DNA from: Scopulibacillus daqui
GTDB taxonomy: Bacteria; Bacillota; Bacilli; Bacillales; Sporolactobacillaceae
Direction of reading: 5' to 3'
Length of the DNA: 41,958 nt
Assembly (NCBI RefSeq): GCF_016908855.1
Contig: NZ_JAFBER010000023.1
Coordinates: 1 to 41,958 of the forward strand
Made by a program: the position numbers and the translations under genes. Shown one piece after another: positions 1-7,338 of this stretch. Within the stretch, counting starts at the first letter, position 1; each line of letters opens with the position of its first letter. The notes under the pieces were generated by a model. That model made no database searches. It saw only the letters and a list, made by a program, of their open reading frames with translations, and was not told the origin of the DNA.

Positions 1-234
1 TTGTTTCTCGTCAATTCAAGTGTAAAGGATTAAGGAGCTTGCGTGTATTTTTTTGTTTTAATTTTTCTCATACCCCAACAAATATTGTAGAGCCTATTTT
101 TAGTTAGATATCATTTTAACGATTTAAAAAAGGTTTTTGTATTAAAAGCTTTTTTGGTATTGTAGGTTATAATAGAAAGGACTATAATTTGTTTCTGCTT
201 TATTTAGATGAGGTTGTTGCGGGGGAGTGTTTTT

Positions 235-783
235 GTGAAAAAAAGAGGTAAAAAGTATAATATATACCAGAGGTTCTATAGAAGTTTTAAATTGAATTTT
301 ATCAAGCTCTTGCGCTCGCCAGGAGGGGCTAAAAAAGTTGCTTTAGGATTTGCCATTGGATTTGGTTTAGAAATGTTAGTGATTTCAACGGCTTGCTTAA
401 TATATATTCTCTTGTTTCCGTTGGTTAAATTGGCCCGCGCCTCACTTCCAGCCGCAATTATTGGCAACGTCATAGGAAAATTAACATTTCTCCCAGTGCT
501 GCTTATCCCATTTGCAAAAAAAATCGGTGCTTTTGTTTATCCGATTAATAATGGCAACGACAACGTTCAGGAACACTCATTATTGGACGTTTTAGAAGGT
601 GACTTTTCTGTTATTAAAGATCTGCTTCACGGGGGCATGCATATATTAATTGGCATGACGATCTTTGGCATTATCTTTGGGGTTATTTCCTACTACATTA
701 TAAGTTATCTATATAATAAAGAGAGAGAAAGACGAATGACAAAGAAACGGAGTAAGACGAAGAGGAATATTTCAATGCATTAA
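235..783 (+). CDS. DUF2062 family membrane protein
   Basis: A 182-residue protein with a basic N-terminus, a glycine-rich first membrane region (GFAIGFGLEM), a second hydrophobic stretch with the family-typical GN.IGKLTFLP segment, and a C-terminal membrane helix followed by a very basic tail (RERRMTKKRSKTKR). This arrangement fits the DUF2062 family of small integral membrane proteins, whose biochemical role is unknown. The reading frame is open from an ATG at 208, but a GGGGGAG ribosome binding site at 221-227 sits eight bases before an in-frame GTG at 235, so I take GTG as the start. A TATAAT box lies at 168-173, without a convincing -35. Nearest downstream neighbour is a tRNA on the opposite strand, so the gene is probably monocistronic. 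Family assignment is moderately sure; function is not known. Confidence 0.75.
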   Translation: MKKRGKKYNIYQRFYRSFKLNFIKLLRSPGGAKKVALGFAIGFGLEMLVISTACLIYILLFPLVKLARASLPAAIIGNVIGKLTFLPVLLIPFAKKIGAFVYPINNGNDNVQEHSLLDVLEGDFSVIKDLLHGGMHILIGMTIFGIIFGVISYYIISYLYNKERERRMTKKRSKTKRNISMH

Positions 784-803
784 AAAATGAAATAAAGGGT
801 TAG

Positions 804-899
804 TGGCGGGGCTGTGTGGGAATCGAACCCACCAGAGACGTCACGCGCCTCCCACAAGTTTTGAAGACTCAGGCAAGCACCAGCTACGCGACCAGCCCC
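804..899 (-). tRNA. selC: tRNA-Sec (selenocysteine, anticodon UCA), CCA encoded
   Basis: Read on the minus strand this is a 96-nt tRNA including the encoded CCA. Visible parts are an acceptor stem GGGGCUG/CAGCCCC with a G discriminator base, an anticodon loop CUUCAAA giving anticodon UCA, a long variable arm (GGAGGCG/CGUCUCU, loop CGUGA) and a T arm GUGGG-UUCGAUU-CCCAC. Unusual length, a long variable arm and UCA together define tRNA-Sec, which SelA (bacterial route) and SelB use to read in-frame UGA as selenocysteine. Caveats: the eighth acceptor pair looks like G-A, the anticodon stem holds two G-U pairs, and the D stem needs a bulged base. It may therefore be a diverged or weakening copy. 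No sel genes are in the window. Confidence 0.85.
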
Positions 900-972
900 G
901 TATGTCAGGGTTCTGCAAAAATATTTTTCAGAAAAAAACTTAGGGAACTTGGCCATATCCCCCGCAAGGTTA

Positions 973-1001
973 AGTATAGATTAGAATCCCAAGAACGACA
1001 A
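973..1001 (-). promoter_or_regulatory. Predicted sigma-A promoter for tRNA-Sec
   Basis: On the minus strand a -35 TTGTCG (996-1001) and a -10 TATACT (973-978) are separated by exactly 17 bases. Transcription would start near 966, about 65 bases before the tRNA. The rest of 900-1163 shows no coding feature of its own: the open frame running through it and through the tRNA complement lacks a good start and is not coding. Confidence 0.55.
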
Positions 1002-1163
1002 GGGGCTGAGCCGTTGAATTTAAGAATGGAAGTGCCGCATCATTCTAGAGAGAGGAAGAAAAGGCTCCTCCTGCTTAAAAGCAAAGGCTTGTGCTTAGGG
1101 GAATGTATGTTGAATCAATCATTGAAATATCGGAGTATGGTGTTGAAAGGAAGGTTTGAAGCA

Positions 1164-2009
1164 GTGATCTACATTGGTTTGACAGGCTGGGGCGATCATG
1201 ACAGCTTGTATGAGGAACCGATAACAAAAGCAACAAAGCTCGAAATGTACGCTAGTCACTTTCCGGTCGTCGAGTGTGATAGTTCCTTTTACGCCATTTT
1301 ACCGGAAAATAGCTATGTAAAGTGGATCAAGGAAACGCCCGAAACATTTTCGTTTATTGTTAAAGCCTATCAAGGAATGACAGGGCATGCCCAACATGAC
1401 ATCCCTTATAAAACGATTGGCGATATGTTTGAAGCTTATATTGCTTCCATTCAGCCATTAATCGAAGCCGACAAATTAACGGCTGTTCTGTTTCAATACC
1501 CGCCGTGGTTTAATTGTACGAAGGACCACATTGCTTTATTAAGATATACAAGACATAAAATGGGCGATATACCTGTTGTTTTAGAATTTCGGAATCAATC
1601 ATGGTTCAAGGGGCCGATGAAGAAAAAAACACTCGCATTTATGAAAGAAGAAGGGTGGATACATAGTATTTGTGATGAGCCGCAAGCGGGCGAAGGCTCT
1701 GTCCCAATCGTTTTAGAATCTACAAATTCTGATAAGACAATCGTTAGAATGCACGGCAGGAATATTGCCGGATGGGAAAATAAAGGGCAGCCTAACTGGC
1801 GGGATGTTCGATACCTATATCGCTATAATTATCAAGAGTTAAAAGAATGGCAGGAAAGATTACAAGTGCTGCAAAAGAAAACAAAGGATATCTATGTTAT
1901 TTTTAATAATAATTCCGGCGGCGATGCAGCCGACAACGCAAAGATGTTAATGACGCTGCTGGACATTGATTATGAAGGATTGGCTCCAAAACAATTGAAT
2001 CTTTTTTAA
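1164..2009 (+). CDS. DUF72 family protein, YunF-like
   Basis: A 281-residue protein opening with IYIGLTGWGDHDSLY and carrying the later VECDSSFYAI segment, both hallmarks of the DUF72 (YecE/YunF) TIM-barrel-like family; B. subtilis YunF has a very similar size and N-terminus. The biochemical function of the family is not established. The start is the GTG at 1164, nine bases after AAAGGAAGG (1146-1154). The same frame extends upstream to 816 through the tRNA-Sec complement, but those 116 extra codons have no ribosome binding site and would have to be read from the tRNA antisense, so I exclude them. The final residues PKQLNLF match the usual C-terminal style of the family. No partner genes are adjacent. 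Confidence 0.85.
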   Translation: MIYIGLTGWGDHDSLYEEPITKATKLEMYASHFPVVECDSSFYAILPENSYVKWIKETPETFSFIVKAYQGMTGHAQHDIPYKTIGDMFEAYIASIQPLIEADKLTAVLFQYPPWFNCTKDHIALLRYTRHKMGDIPVVLEFRNQSWFKGPMKKKTLAFMKEEGWIHSICDEPQAGEGSVPIVLESTNSDKTIVRMHGRNIAGWENKGQPNWRDVRYLYRYNYQELKEWQERLQVLQKKTKDIYVIFNNNSGGDAADNAKMLMTLLDIDYEGLAPKQLNLF

Positions 2010-2045
2010 GCGCATGTTTTTTATTTATGGGTTTAAAAACTCACC

Positions 2046-2301
2046 TGAACTGCCCTCTGTCAAGTGACAGTGTAAATAATAAAAAATGATCTAAGCGGCT
2101 TTAGCTCTATATTCTTCCATAGGGCTGAGGCCGTTTAGTCGTTTTTGATATCTATCGTGGTTGTAAAATTGAACTCATCGCAACAGAAAGTTCTCTGAAA
2201 GTCTCGTATTTATGTAAATAATATTTCGCACATTTGAGGCTCCTCAATAAAGATGCCATTGGTTCATTTTCAATACACCTAGCGCGTGACATACTATGCG
2301 T
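2046..2301 (-). mobile_element. Decayed IS3-family transposase tail and terminal repeat
   Basis: On the minus strand the last codons read QFYNHDRYQKRLNGLSPMEE followed by YRAKAA and a stop at 2091-2093, the standard C-terminus of the IS3-family (IS150 group) OrfB transposase. Upstream, in another frame, a stretch starting SMSRARCIENEPMAS resembles the SMSR.GNC.DNA..ES motif that precedes the catalytic glutamate. The two parts are in different frames and the region before them is gone, so this is a frameshifted, truncated remnant. TGAACTGCCC at 2046-2055 probably marks the terminal inverted repeat. The stretch from 2010 to 2419 holds only this remnant and a terminator. Confidence 0.75.
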
Positions 2302-2345
2302 ATCTCAGGAATGCGCTATAAGATCTTTTAGACATAAAAATAGCG

Positions 2346-2390
2346 CCCCTCAGGCATCAAGATTTTATTTTTAATCTATCTGCCAAGGGG
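2346..2390 (-). terminator. Probable terminator of the acyltransferase gene
   Basis: On the minus strand an imperfect long hairpin has outer arms CCCCT and AGGGG and inner arms GGCA and TGCC, and is followed by GCGCTATTTTTATG. It lies just downstream of the acyltransferase stop codon at 2420. Confidence 0.45.
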
Positions 2391-2419
2391 AGCCAAATCA
2401 TTCTCTCCAGGCGGGTTTT

Positions 2420-3430
2420 TTATTGCGATCTGGTGAATGTATTATTGCGTTTTATCTGCGGGAGCTTAAGTTCAACGAGCGGTTTTGCAAATTCCCGCAC
2501 CGGCTTGCTGGCCAGCAATAAAACAATGACAATGGACAGAATGAACAAGGCAACATATTGGCTTTTATGGCCGATGCTATTGTAATAAGGGCTTAAATTG
2601 ATCGTCTTAATAAAGAATCCATGCAACAGGTAAACATAAAGGGTATTTTGCCCAAGTTTAGTAAAGGATTTCTTTGTCTTTGGCATTAAAGCCATCACGC
2701 AGAATGTCGTCAGGAATGAACCGGCATAGAAGACTAATCGGAAAATGCCATCGGTCCAAGTCTTAATGCCCATATCCGCATAAGAGCTGTCGCCAAGAAG
2801 CCACTCGGTCCAAGCATCCGGGAATACAAAGTAGCAAATCATAAAGATACCGGCAAGAATTGGAACGGCGGCAAATTTATTCACCGATTTTCGAAGTTTA
2901 ACAAAATGTTCATTTTTAAGAAGGTAGCCGAGATAGAAAAACGGGAAGAATACGAATGTTCTTTCAATGCTTAAATAAGATCCGAATACGTCAAAGTAAC
3001 CGATGGCGGCACCAAGCAAGATTGCGACAGGAAATCCGTATTTTCCTAACTTTGAAAATGGAATGATCGCTAAATGCCAGAAAAATATACTAATTAAGAA
3101 CCAAAGCGACCAGTGCGGATCAAGCAGCGTTAATTTAAGGTGATCATCGTAGCCTGTAAAATAATAGTAAAATGAATAAATCACTTGGAAGATAAAATAG
3201 GGTATTAAAGTCCGTTTAATTGTTTTTTTAATATATCCCGGTTTATTAAATCCTTTGCAAAAATATCCGGAGATAAGGATGAAGGCCGGCATGTGAAATA
3301 AGAAAATGAATATATACAAAGCAAATAATATATGATGGTTGTTCTTTAATGGACTGATGATATGACCAAATACAACCAGTAATATTAAAATGAATTTTGC
3401 ATTATCGAAATAAAAATCACGTTTACCCAA
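2420..3430 (-). CDS. Acyltransferase 3 family membrane protein
   Basis: A 336-residue, very hydrophobic protein with about ten predicted membrane segments. The N-terminus RDFYFDNAKFILILLVVFGH matches the acyltransferase 3 family, in which a D-x-(A/L)-(K/R) start and the following histidine (here in VFGHI, about residue 22) form the catalytic signature. A later FLFHMPAFILISGYF stretch is also typical. Members O-acetylate or otherwise acylate cell-surface polysaccharides; this one is closest in style to the YkrP / fucose 4-O-acetylase-like group. The ATG is preceded by a strong AAAGGAGG site. It stands alone between an IS remnant and a DUF421 gene, so its acceptor cannot be inferred from context. 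Confidence 0.8.
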   Translation of the reverse strand: MGKRDFYFDNAKFILILLVVFGHIISPLKNNHHILFALYIFIFLFHMPAFILISGYFCKGFNKPGYIKKTIKRTLIPYFIFQVIYSFYYYFTGYDDHLKLTLLDPHWSLWFLISIFFWHLAIIPFSKLGKYGFPVAILLGAAIGYFDVFGSYLSIERTFVFFPFFYLGYLLKNEHFVKLRKSVNKFAAVPILAGIFMICYFVFPDAWTEWLLGDSSYADMGIKTWTDGIFRLVFYAGSFLTTFCVMALMPKTKKSFTKLGQNTLYVYLLHGFFIKTINLSPYYNSIGHKSQYVALFILSIVIVLLLASKPVREFAKPLVELKLPQIKRNNTFTRSQ

Positions 3431-3523
3431 TCATTATCCTCCTTTCAAGTTGTCTTGATTCGAACATCACAACCAATTATTTCGAAAAATTTTTTAACAT
3501 ATTGACGGTCTGAGAGCAATTTA

Positions 3524-4213
3524 TCAGCTGTACGTCACGTCTTTTTGATCCACATAGAGATGGTTTTGATCATCGATTTGACATAGAATAATATTTTCAA
3601 TACTCGTATAGCCATTGGCTTTCAAAAGTGTTTTCAGCCAATCTTCGCTTTTATGCAGGGCATCCAGGGAATCTTTAATGATCTTGCCGTCTATCACTAA
3701 ATTATAAGCAAGCCCTCGCCCTTTTACATTGATATTTAAGTCCTTTTTCGTTGCACTCATCGCCGAAGGATGTTTGAGAACAGATAACGTCCCGTCTGTT
3801 TCCACTATGGCGGCATCTACTTCATCGATGTAGAAAGTGTCTTTCTTTCTTAGCATCATAAGCAGATCGTTAACATTAAGCTTGATTTTTCTTAATTGAT
3901 CTTCTAATATTTTTCCTTTTCTTATCACTATAGTAGGTTCTCCGTTGACAACTTTTCGAATGATAAGGTGTTTCATGACGGCATGCCCTAAAATAAATGA
4001 CAAAAAGGCAAATAACGATATCGATAGCATCGTTTTTAAAACCCCTAAATCAGGGGTCATGATACTGCTTCCGACAAGGGCTCCCAAAGAAATGCCCGCG
4101 ACATAATCAAAAACAGTCATTTGTGAAATGAGTTTTTTGCCAAGGATTCTAGTCCAGATAAAAAGGGTAATAAAAATGATAATTGTACGGCTTAAAATGT
4201 CTATATAACCCAT
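3524..4213 (-). CDS. DUF421 family membrane protein, YetF-like
   Basis: A 229-residue protein with three N-terminal membrane helices (starting MGYIDILSRTIIIFITLFIW) and a cytoplasmic domain containing RKGKILEDQLRKIKLNVNDL and the family signature DEVDAAIVETDGTLSVLK. This is the DUF421/YetF/YrbG/YkjA layout found in many spore formers; the molecular role is poorly known. The frame is open for 28 codons further upstream to 4297, but those run into the nagE terminator and lack a ribosome binding site, whereas the ATG at 4213 gives the usual family N-terminus with a weak GGGA upstream. It sits downstream of nagE in the same direction, separated by a strong terminator, so it is probably transcribed separately. 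Confidence 0.8.
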   Translation of the reverse strand: MGYIDILSRTIIIFITLFIWTRILGKKLISQMTVFDYVAGISLGALVGSSIMTPDLGVLKTMLSISLFAFLSFILGHAVMKHLIIRKVVNGEPTIVIRKGKILEDQLRKIKLNVNDLLMMLRKKDTFYIDEVDAAIVETDGTLSVLKHPSAMSATKKDLNINVKGRGLAYNLVIDGKIIKDSLDALHKSEDWLKTLLKANGYTSIENIILCQIDDQNHLYVDQKDVTYS

Positions 4214-4302
4214 TATAAATTCATTCCCAGTCTTTAGAATGTTTAATCTTACTATTGTATTACAATATTTTTTCATCTTTATTAAAGGTTTATACAAAAA
4301 GG

Positions 4303-4339
4303 GGCGCCAAAAAGTCAGTTGCCTTGACTTTTTGGCGCC
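4303..4339 (-). terminator. Strong rho-independent terminator after nagE
   Basis: A perfect 15-bp inverted repeat, GGCGCCAAAAAGTCA at 4303-4317 and its complement at 4325-4339, with a 7-nt loop. Read leftward it is followed by CCCCTTTTTGTATA, giving the U-tract that ends the SIS-nagE transcript. Confidence 0.8.
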
Positions 4340-4357
4340 TTTGCCTCTAATCGAGCT

Positions 4358-6286
4358 TTACTTTATATCAATAATGTCTTTTTCACCAAAGTTGACCTTG
4401 CCTGTTTTATTCAATTTAATCTCTTTACCTTCCGGCAGGTTTGTAAATACAATAGGTGTCACGACTGAAGGAACTTTTTCTTTAATGCCTTGCAAGTCAA
4501 ACTTCATCAGCTTTTGCCCTTGCGTAATATTTTCTCCTTCTTGTACTAATAGATCAAATCCTTCACCTTTTAGATTTACCGTGTCTAAACCAACATGGAT
4601 CAAAATTTCCAATCCATCTTCTGATTCTATGCCGATGGCGTGCTTAGTAGGGAAGAGCGTTTTAATTGTACCGTTAACTGGTGAAACGAGTTCACCTTCT
4701 TCAGGGTTTACAGCAAATCCATCACCCATCATTTTTTGCGAGAATACTTGGTCAGGCACTTCGCTGATCGGCATTATCTCACCTTTCAGCGGTGAAGCTA
4801 TTTGATTCATATCGACACAGGTTTCGCTGTCTGCATCTGTGTTTTCTATATTTTCATTTTCAGTCTCATTAGCTTTTGTTTCAAGCTGTGACGGATCAAA
4901 CCCGGATTGTACAAGGCGCTTCATCGCATCAGCGACAAATTCAACACTTGTACCGACGATGATTTGCAAGTTTGTTTTATTTAATTTAACAACACCGCGT
5001 CCGCCGTGGCGTTTAATCGCAGCTTCGTCGGCAAGACTTGAATCTTTAACATTTAAGCGAAGGCGGGTTGTACAGTTATCAATATTTGTAATGTTGTCGC
5101 GTCCGCCGATATCGCTTAAGAAACGGGCTGCCATCACTTCATATTTATCATCCATGTTGACGCCTGCCAGTGCTTCTTCATTGCCCTCTGTATCTTCTTT
5201 CTCGTCATCTCGTCCCGGTGTCTTTATGTCCATGATTTTGATTAAGAAATAGAAGACGATAAAGTAAATAACAGCATATACAATACCTACCAGAAGCAGA
5301 AGCAATGGTTTTTGCGCAATCCCGAAATTAAGAACATAGTCAATAGCGCCTGCAGAGAAGCCAAAGCCGTCATGAATGCCCAAAAGGTACGTGATAGCCA
5401 TTGAGCTGGCTGTTAACAATGCGTGAACACCATAAAGAACCGGGGCGATAAACATAAACGTAAATTCAATCGGCTCTGTAACACCAGTCAGAAATGCGGT
5501 TAAAGCAATCCCTGCAAAAAAGCCTGTCACTTCTTTTCTCCGTTCCGGTTTGGCAGCTGCTATCATTGCAAAACAAGCCGCAGGCAAACCAAACATAAAA
5601 ATTGGGAAGAAACCAGCTAGTAGAAGCCCTGCGTTCGGATCGTGAGCAAAAAATCTGTTAATCTCACCGTGAACGCCATGGTAATCTCCAAAAACAAACC
5701 AGATGAAACTATTAAGTACATGGTGAAGGCCTAATGGAATTAATAATCGGTTGAGGAGACCGTAAATAGCGGCTCCAACAGAACCTGCATCAATAATCCA
5801 GTTGCCGACAGCATTAATTGCATTTTGGACATATATCCAAAAAGAACCAAAAATTAAGGCTAAGATTAACATCGTTACAGCGGTTATGATTGGAACAAAC
5901 CGTCTGCCGCCGAAGAAAGACAGCCAGTCAGGCAATTTAATATCATGAAATCGATTATATAAGAGACCGGCGACAACCCCTGTAATAATACCGCCTAAGA
6001 CATCCATATTAATATCTTTGTTAATGGCATGAACACCAGCGGTTAAAACAAAATAGCCAACCACGCCGGCTAAAGCGGCTGCGCCATTATTATCTTTGGC
6101 AAAGCCAACCGCAATGCCTATCGCAAAAATAAGTGCAAGATTAGTAAAGACAGCCTGGCCGGCATCCATGATAAATTTAATATTGAGTAAATCAGGCTGG
6201 CCAAGGCGGAGAAGAATAGCGGCCGCAGGCAAAACAGCGATTGGCAGCATCAGCGATTTACCGATTTTTTGTAAGAAGCCTAACAT
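4358..6286 (-). CDS. nagE: PTS N-acetylglucosamine transporter, IICBA
   Basis: A 642-residue phosphotransferase permease that imports N-acetylglucosamine and delivers it as GlcNAc-6-phosphate. Domain order is IIC (about residues 1-355, many membrane helices, with GLHHVLNSFIWF and the substrate-loop motif TGVTEPIEF), IIB (about 375-465, phospho-cysteine C405 in NIDNCTTRLR) and IIA (about 490-642, phospho-histidine H564 in LIHVGLDTV, with H549). B. subtilis NagP lacks a fused IIA, so this is the fused, self-sufficient type. It starts 18 bases after the SIS-domain gene and is probably cotranscribed with it from the NagR-controlled promoter near 7134-7170. A strong terminator follows. Placement beside nagABR supports GlcNAc over glucose as substrate. 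Confidence 0.93.
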   Translation of the reverse strand: MLGFLQKIGKSLMLPIAVLPAAAILLRLGQPDLLNIKFIMDAGQAVFTNLALIFAIGIAVGFAKDNNGAAALAGVVGYFVLTAGVHAINKDINMDVLGGIITGVVAGLLYNRFHDIKLPDWLSFFGGRRFVPIITAVTMLILALIFGSFWIYVQNAINAVGNWIIDAGSVGAAIYGLLNRLLIPLGLHHVLNSFIWFVFGDYHGVHGEINRFFAHDPNAGLLLAGFFPIFMFGLPAACFAMIAAAKPERRKEVTGFFAGIALTAFLTGVTEPIEFTFMFIAPVLYGVHALLTASSMAITYLLGIHDGFGFSAGAIDYVLNFGIAQKPLLLLLVGIVYAVIYFIVFYFLIKIMDIKTPGRDDEKEDTEGNEEALAGVNMDDKYEVMAARFLSDIGGRDNITNIDNCTTRLRLNVKDSSLADEAAIKRHGGRGVVKLNKTNLQIIVGTSVEFVADAMKRLVQSGFDPSQLETKANETENENIENTDADSETCVDMNQIASPLKGEIMPISEVPDQVFSQKMMGDGFAVNPEEGELVSPVNGTIKTLFPTKHAIGIESEDGLEILIHVGLDTVNLKGEGFDLLVQEGENITQGQKLMKFDLQGIKEKVPSVVTPIVFTNLPEGKEIKLNKTGKVNFGEKDIIDIK

Positions 6287-6304
6287 TAATCATATCCCCC
6301 CAAA

Positions 6305-7036
6305 TTAAGACAAGTTCGGAATTCTGTCCTTATATTTTGTAATTAAATGTTGATTATGCGCATCAGCGCCCTTAATATTTCCGCTCATAAAAATCGGCGG
6401 CTTAAGGTTTTCATCAGCAAGATAATCAATCGCTTCTACAATAATGCAGTTAATGATGGTTGTTCCAATAACGGTTGAAGTCGGTCCAAAAGCTTGTCCG
6501 ATCCGCTCGTCTTTTATAATCGCATCTCCCGGCGCTGAGTGATTATCGATAACGAGATCAGCAATTTCATACAATTTCTTTTTCGAATGGTGCCTTGACT
6601 CCGATTGTTTAGAATAAGCTGCGGATGTTAAGGCGATCACCCGGGCCCCTTTATTTTTGGCATAAAGCGCTGCATCAATTGGGACCCCATTAATGCCAGA
6701 TGTTGAAACAACGATGAATACATCATTTTTGTTAATGTCATACTTTTCGAGATAGGGCTGGATGAAATCGTTTTGCCTTTCGAGCTGAGATGATCGTGCA
6801 GCCCCTTTATGGAGCATTAAATCTTCAATAAGTATCGGATGAACGGGAACTAAACCGCCGGCACGATAAAAGATTTCTTCGCCTATAAGATGAGAATGCC
6901 CGCAGCCGAAAATATGAATCAAGCCGTTGTTTTTTATAGAATCTGCAATATATTTTGCGGCTTTCTTTAAGGTTGATTCGTCATTTTTTACTTGCTGTAA
7001 CAACTCTTCAATACAGGAAAGATATTGATTAAGCAT
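6305..7036 (-). CDS. SIS-domain sugar phosphate-binding protein, UPF0309-like
   Basis: A 243-residue protein with a helical N-terminus (about 1-35) and a single SIS domain. Sugar-phosphate loop motifs are visible as IHIFGCGHSH (about residues 40-49) and VVSTSGINGVPIDA (about 108-121), the latter with the Ser/Thr-rich phosphate grip typical of SIS proteins. It lacks the two-domain length of GlmS, and I do not see the MurNAc-6-phosphate etherase signature, so it fits the UPF0309 group of uncharacterised SIS proteins. The gene is first in an operon with nagE, under a NagR-type operator, so its ligand is most likely an amino-sugar phosphate such as GlcNAc-6P or GlcN-6P (inference). A strong AAAGGAGG precedes the ATG. 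Confidence 0.85.
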   Translation of the reverse strand: MLNQYLSCIEELLQQVKNDESTLKKAAKYIADSIKNNGLIHIFGCGHSHLIGEEIFYRAGGLVPVHPILIEDLMLHKGAARSSQLERQNDFIQPYLEKYDINKNDVFIVVSTSGINGVPIDAALYAKNKGARVIALTSAAYSKQSESRHHSKKKLYEIADLVIDNHSAPGDAIIKDERIGQAFGPTSTVIGTTIINCIIVEAIDYLADENLKPPIFMSGNIKGADAHNQHLITKYKDRIPNLS

Positions 7037-7133
7037 ATAATCCTCCTTTCAAAGCGAGTCACATTTTTTTAAACAAATGAGGAAGAATATAGAACTATAT
7101 TCATGGTCACTTTGACACCGCTTACTTAAACGT

Positions 7134-7170
7134 ATATTATCATAAAGGAATATAGATGTCTATACCAACG
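7134..7170 (-). promoter_or_regulatory. SIS-nagE promoter with NagR operator
   Basis: On the minus strand CGTTGGTATAGACATCTATA (7170-7151) closely matches the known NagR/YvoA dre site (ATTGGTATAGACAACT, from memory of the B. subtilis regulator). Its TAGACA (7157-7162) forms a -35, and TAATAT (7134-7139) forms a -10, 17 bases apart. NagR binding would therefore block RNA polymerase directly. Confidence 0.6.
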
Positions 7171-7263
7171 AATTTTAAAATGATAATATATATAAGTGTG
7201 ATAATCATGGATAATTCTGTTATAATCGTCCCGTTTTTTTCAATTTTAAAAGGTTTGGGTGAA

Positions 7264-7303
7264 TTATAGATGTCTAGACAACATAATATTATAGTGCTAC
7301 GAT
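7264..7303 (+). promoter_or_regulatory. nagABR promoter with NagR operator
   Basis: TTATAGATGTCTAGACAAC (7264-7282) is a second dre-like palindrome with TGTCTAGACA at its centre. TAGACA (7275-7280) can serve as -35 and TACGAT (7298-7303) as -10, again 17 bases apart. The whole stretch 7037-7338 is the divergent control region; apart from these two sites I see a TATAAT at 7221-7226 without a good -35. Confidence 0.5.
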
Positions 7304-7338
7304 AAAATAAACGAGGTTAATGGATAGGGGGAATAACC

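Noticed and set aside
816-1163. Upstream extension of the YunF-like frame (about 116 codons starting MGIEPTRDVTR)
   Set aside because: It is the antisense of tRNA-Sec plus leader DNA, with no ribosome binding site; the GTG at 1164 has a good one and gives the family-typical N-terminus.
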